Source: Limonium bicolor (Eukaryota; Streptophyta; Magnoliopsida; Caryophyllales; Plumbaginaceae). Taken from it: DNA of 64,000 bases. The notes under the pieces were generated by a model. It had not been told where the DNA came from and did no database searches. It saw only the letters and a program-made list of their open reading frames with translations. A program made the position numbers and the translations under genes. Positions 59,401 through 64,000 of the stretch are shown here, piece after piece (the first letter of the stretch is position 1; each line of letters starts with the position of its first letter). The DNA lies in assembly GCA_023374045.1 (NCBI GenBank), contig CM041778.1, forward strand, positions 93,436,839 through 93,500,838. Direction: 5' to 3'.

Positions 59401-60260
59401 GCGTTGGAGAGCTCGTGAGGAGAACTATGCATTCTTGTCATCATTTCCTGATTTTATCATATAATTGGAATTAGTTCCTACCCAAAGTAAGAGTTACAAA
59501 ACATAGGATAAGTGTGAGAAGGTGCGTAAAAAGTTACATAAAATAATGACCAAGCACCTATAAAACTATATAAATTTCACACTTATCAGAGGAAGGAGAA
59601 ATGAAGAGAGAGAAGAAAAGGTGGGCTTAAATGAAGATATTTGTTATAAAAGGTAAATAGTCTTTCTTTTACTTTTCTTCCCTTTTTCTTTTCTTATTTG
59701 ATGAAGTCTTTAATGACTCATCCCTTAGAAACCAGCCCCCTCATTAGATAAGGCTAACATGGTCTTTGTTGACCAACTAATTGACTTATGTTGACTTAAG
59801 CTTAATTTGGGCACTATTCACAAATGAGTGCACATATTTGTGAAATTTTTGATTTCCCATTGATTTAGGCTTCTAAATGTGATAATATTAGTACAATGTT
59901 GATTAAGATACAATCATAGGCGTTTAGCCACTCGAAACTCAATTCTAAGACAATTTCTCAAAAAGGTGCTTTAAGGAGTCTTAAAGCACATTTTATGTTT
60001 AAGCTTGTTTTTGAGCTTGGTTTTCTTTGGTAATTGATTTAAAAGTCCATTATCATGTTATAAAGTCTTATAATGGTATTTGGGTGCTAATCAAAAGTCA
60101 CTCCAAGCTTAGAGCACATTTTTGCCTTAATTGCCTTTAAGGCATTTTTCTTGTGTTTTTTCTTGGTTTAAATTGTCTACCAATATTTCTAAGGCATATT
60201 TTAGCCTTAATACATCATAAATTGATGTTTACTTAGCATACTTAGGTTTGGGGTATTTCG
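56412..60260 (-). mobile_element. Element H, 3' LTR (3.85 kb), mosaic
   Basis: In element sense it runs from CGAAATACCCC (60260; first base changed) to GGGGTGTTACA (56412). The first 0.67 kb (59590-60260) matches the C/G LTR type, including TGASTCA at 59714-59720. Positions 58309-59300 instead match the LTR of I in inverted orientation, which the C/G LTRs lack. The remainder is AT-rich (58200-59000). Candidate left target duplication: ggaat (56407-56411). No supported ORF. Confidence 0.83.
58309..59300. repeat. Left arm of a large inverted repeat
   Basis: It is the reverse complement of 63018-64000, with small differences and indels. The arm continues beyond the window on the right side. Confidence 0.93.
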
Positions 60261-60997
60261 ATCTACCCCCCTTAAAAGAACTTTGTCCCCAAAGTTCTCA
60301 TGCATCTTATCTTATCAGAATACATGTCTTAACTCATTCCATAGATCATATAGATCATACTTATGTATACTTAAACTCATTAAATCATTAGATACGCCAT
60401 ATTCTTATACTTAAATATAACACAACATGCTTAAGCATGTATAACACTCAAAATTCCCTTTGTTCCTTTTGATGATTAAAACAATCACATAATTTTCATC
60501 GTATTCTCCCATGTCACCAGTCCGTAGACAATGGCTCGTTCGTCCTTGTCACCATGGGCCAGAATACAAAACAACTCTGCTCTCCCCATGTCACCGGTCC
60601 GAAGACAAAGGCTCGTGCGTCCTCGACTTCATGGGCGAGACTCAGTAAAAAGTAATCCTTTTTACGAGGTCATGTGAGGAATAATTCCTCTAATTAAAAA
60701 TACAATCAACTCCAATTTCGTTTTATCCTAAAGCCTCTATCCATAACGTGATTTAATTGTGACCGCTGGTAGGGAGTTTCAGGAATCATCCAACCCTGAT
60801 GTGATCAGCATCAGTGTTGAACTATCCTTCCACCCCAATTTGTGTGTTGGTTTCCCTTGATCCCTAGAAAATCAAGTTCCACCTCCCACGTCATTTTCAG
60901 ACATCAAATAATTCACTCATTTCCAATTTTCTATCTTTAGTTCTTCTAATCATAATCATACATCTCCAAGGTGTGGACTCAGTCCATCAATCATTCC
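60261..60997 (-). mobile_element. Element H, 3' end of internal domain
   Basis: In element sense it contains the conserved block at 60770-60900 (as in A 5160-5310 and C 34330-34470). It ends in hairpin AGAACTTTG-GGGA-CAAAGTTCT (60277-60298) plus TTTTAAGGGGGGTAGAT. It is cut at 60997 by the LTR of I. Confidence 0.87.
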
Positions 60998-61516
60998 TGA
61001 AATACCCCAAATGTTAATTACTTTAATTAATAAGGAATTAATTGAATAAAAGTAATTAATGAGAGATTAAAGAATTAAATATCCTTAAATAAGTAAAAGG
61101 GAATAATATAATATTTAAATAAACCCTAAGAAGTAGTTAGGAAACACTAACGAAACCTAAAACGACATTGGATGGTTTAAAAGAAGAAATGTAAACGGAA
61201 ATATAATTAATCATTTTTTACATTGAAAAACGTGCCAAAATATTTTAGGAGTGGAAACGAGGCCCTAGATACCTTACAAGGTTATTTGAATAATTTTGGA
61301 GGCATTGGAAATTTGGCTAAGAAATCAGAATAAATGACGTCGTGTTTCCGCCTAAAATGGTGAAACGCAAGCCAATTAGAAACTAAATGCTAATTAATCA
61401 AATTTATAAACAACAATAATGATTATTGTTTAAAACTATAAATTTGAAGACATAAAAAGAGCCGTCTCTTTAAACGGGATAACGTGTCATAAACGGCACG
61501 GAAAACGGGTATAAAA

Positions 61517-61870
61517 TGAGTCAAAAACGACATTAAATATGTAACGTTTAAAGCAAAAAAAAAAAGTAGATAACATATGGGCCGACCCGCCAACATGACT
61601 GGGCCGGCCCAGTCTTACTCTTCATTCTCGGTAATCAGTTCAAGCCCAGCCCTAACCTTAAACAAAAAAAAAAGAAAGCCAGTCCATTATCTTCATTCTC
61701 TGGTTGCTCTCGGTAAAACAGCAACCCTAACTGGCGATGAAGAACTGCGAGCGCCTCTCTTCTCTGTTTCTCGACGGTAATTTGCAACCCTAGAATAATC
61801 TGTGCCTCTCTACCAAAATCGCCGCCCTCTTCTCTTCATTCTTCTTCTACATTTTGCAACCCTAACTGGC
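61517..61870 (+). promoter_or_regulatory. TGAGTCA, site II and telo-box cluster in LTR I
   Basis: TGAGTCA (61517-61523) is followed by TGGGCC at 61579 and 61602, then GCAACCCTAA-type boxes at about 61718, 61784 and 61856. Site II plus telo-box is the layout seen in promoters of translation-related plant genes. Function here is inferred. Confidence 0.5.
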
Positions 61871-63017
61871 GTGAGGTATGCAGCGCCTCTGTCTTCTCTT
61901 CTTTCCCTTTCTGTGTAATCCGAAATTTAAATGCCTAATACCACTCAGTTGATGTGCAAATAGCCTTCAAGATTGAACCCAAGTTATGCGATTTTAGTGT
62001 GGAATCGAGTGGGAGCAAGCCAAAACCAGAGAGAAGAATTTCGGTTTTTGGAGAGCTTCATAAAGCCTCTTCTTCCAGGCTTCTAGCGGTAAACTCTGCC
62101 TTCTTTTCTACATGTTCTTGATTTTTCCTCTTCTTTCTGATTTCAAATCCGAAACCTTAACTCTCTTCTCCCTCGTTTTTTTTCCCTTCCCTTCGGTTGC
62201 ACCTTGGCAAGCGAACGCTGCCTTCTTCGGCCAGATCTGGAAGGAATCGCGATTGACTGAAGCGGGAGTCAACAAAATCGCTACTGGACATCATAAAGGT
62301 GTGCATTAGTTAATTAGCTTGGTTAATTCCTTCTGTTCTACCCGAAATTTAGGGTTTGTTGAACATTCTTGTAAAACGAAAATCGGTTTCGTTCTCTTGT
62401 AACCCTTGTGGTCCGAAAAATTTGAGTTGAATGTGTTGTTGGAACCGAAAACTTGTGCGGTTGTGGTAGCCAAGTTCTTATGAAATTTTGTAAGAATGTG
62501 AACAGATTGTTGTACTATGAACTTTGAATATGAATTATTATTTTTCTGTTGTGAAAATCGAACCCCTAAAACAGATTTAGGGTTCCGAATTTGCTAGAGG
62601 AATTTTATCTGTGGCAAATCAAATTAGAAGATTGGGGTTCCTAGAATCAAATTTTGTAATCGATTTGGGGAAATATGAATTAGGGTTTGTTTGGTTGTAA
62701 GTGCGAAAATGAGGGCTTTGTTTGGAGTGTTGACAAACTGAAATGTAAGGTTTTGTTTGTTAAAATAATTAAAAAAAAATAGGGTTCCAAAATTTTAGGT
62801 AAATTAGGGTTTGAAATTAAATTTGGGGCGAAATGGTAAAATGGAAGTTTTTGTGAGTGAAATTGTGATTTAAGAAAAACTGGGCTAATGTGTAAATCGG
62901 TGGAGTTTGCGGGCGTGGATATGAATTAGGAAGTGCTCAAAATTAAATAGATTGGTCAAATGAGCAAGGAAGTGGTCAAAAAAGGTCAACACAAATTTGG
63001 GTTTAAATTTGGTCAAC

Positions 63018-64000
63018 AAGGGCCAAATGAATTGGGTCTTAGTTAGTCTGGGTCAAACCACCTTTAACAAATGATCTGGCTAAATTAAATTAAGTGGATC
63101 AATTGGGCTTAGAAATGGATTTAACTTGGTATTAGATAATAGGGTGCATATTTGGTATTGGGATTAAGCCCAAATCAGAAGTGGATATAAATCAGAATAT
63201 TAAATTGGGCTAGATCCAGTAAATTAGAATTCAGTTTAATAGTTGATCATGGACTGTATTGAATAATACTTGGATTCATAAACAGATATGGACTAGAGAA
63301 AAGCTCATGGGTAAGAGATTTGTACTATAAATTTACATTAATTTGTAAAGGTATTAGGTTAGTATTGATAATAGTTATTTTATAATTCGTATGGAATATA
63401 TGAATATATTATAATATATTATAAACTATATACCAAGGTTAAAAATGTTATAAATTAACATTAGTAATTATGTGGTTGGGAACCATGTTAAATAACCTTA
63501 AATATAAGATCTAAGAGTTATTATTTGAGAATGTTACAAACTAAAGGGGATATGAAGTTCTCATAAAGTAATGGGATTATTATAAAAATGGGTGTTTTGA
63601 AATAAAGTTTATATATGGTTTGTTATGTTAGGGATTGTAACATTTATAATATAAGGAATATTCATTAAGGAAGAATGAATATTTTAAAACTTACCATATA
63701 ATAAATGGTCCCATAATACATATATATAAATAAATATATGTTGTGGAGTGAGAAATATAACATGGTTCAATAACCATATAATATTATAAGTGGGATAATA
63801 TAAGATAAGGAGAAAAGAATTATAACATTAGTTAAGGAAATTCTAATGTTAAATGTGTACATGAAATAATAAGGATTATATATTTCAAAGTATTTTAAAT
63901 GTGAAATATACCACACTTTGCACTTGGATAAACTGACCTTAGAGAAATAAATACTAAGGTGGGATGTATAATATATGATAAAGATTATACATGCAAAATA
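63018..64000. repeat. Right arm of a large inverted repeat
   Basis: Reverse complement of 58309-59300; the window ends within the arm. Confidence 0.93.

Larger units (their letters stand above)
60998..64000 (+). mobile_element. Element I, 5' part of an LTR
   Basis: It starts TGAAATACCCC inside H and continues past the window end. It contains TGAGTCA (61517-61523), TGGGCC site II boxes (61579-61613), three aaccctaa/g telo-box-like units (61718-61860), a pyrimidine-rich leader-like stretch, and from 63018 the sequence shared in inverted form with H. Left target duplication candidate: attcc (60993-60997). The opposite end is outside the window. Confidence 0.85.

Overview
The window is a piece of repeat-rich plant nuclear DNA, most likely from a eudicot. 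It consists almost entirely of nested Ty3/gypsy LTR retrotransposons. I see no host gene, tRNA or rRNA. The plant assignment rests on a tRNA-iMet primer site (TGGTATCAGAGC) beside TGTAACACCCC-type LTR ends, a tRNA-Arg-type primer site (TGGCGACTC) beside a TGTTATACCCC LTR, TCP site II boxes, and very long LTRs (about 4.4 kb). The species cannot be named from the sequence.

Layout. Element A (+, 1-10399) is a coding-free Tekay/Del-like element: 5' LTR tail 1-1108, internal 1109-6028, complete 3' LTR 6029-10399. It abuts element B (+, 10400-20606), a Tat-like element represented by a long 3' UTR with a 41-copy satellite and a 96-bp repeat, a 4.3-kb LTR (16053 to about 20353) and a short leader after a second primer site. 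Element C (-, 20607-43000) is a second Tekay-like coding-free element: 5' LTR 38532-43000, internal 33610-38531, 3' LTR split into 20607-20990 and 30162-33609. The split is caused by element D (-, 20991-30161), an Ogre/Tat element with two near-identical 1.77-kb LTRs, a broken gag, no pol and a 3' UTR built of tandem repeats. Its 5-bp target duplication aatag is present, and the unoccupied site can be read in C's other LTR. Fragment E (+, 43001-43819) is an LTR end plus the start of gag from another gypsy element.

From 43820 on, further members of the A/C family are piled into each other. F (+) occupies 43820-46512 and 55275-56411. G (-) occupies 46958-55274, with an oppositely oriented LTR fragment at 46513-46957. 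H (-) occupies 56412-60997. I (+) runs from 60998 to the window end. H and I face each other, so their LTRs form a large inverted repeat.

The most interesting feature is that the A/C/F/G internal domain carries no recognisable gag or pol, yet short RNA hairpins recur at matching positions with paired base changes. They include a hairpin over the primer site, a 20-nt palindrome about 0.9 kb into the RNA, a GTAYC hairpin, and two hairpin plus polypurine-tract modules. This looks like a large retrotransposon derivative (LARD) family maintained at the RNA level and mobilised by proteins from elsewhere. Several LTR families here also carry tandem GTCCG/CGGAC hairpin arrays with nearly the same 70-74 bp period.
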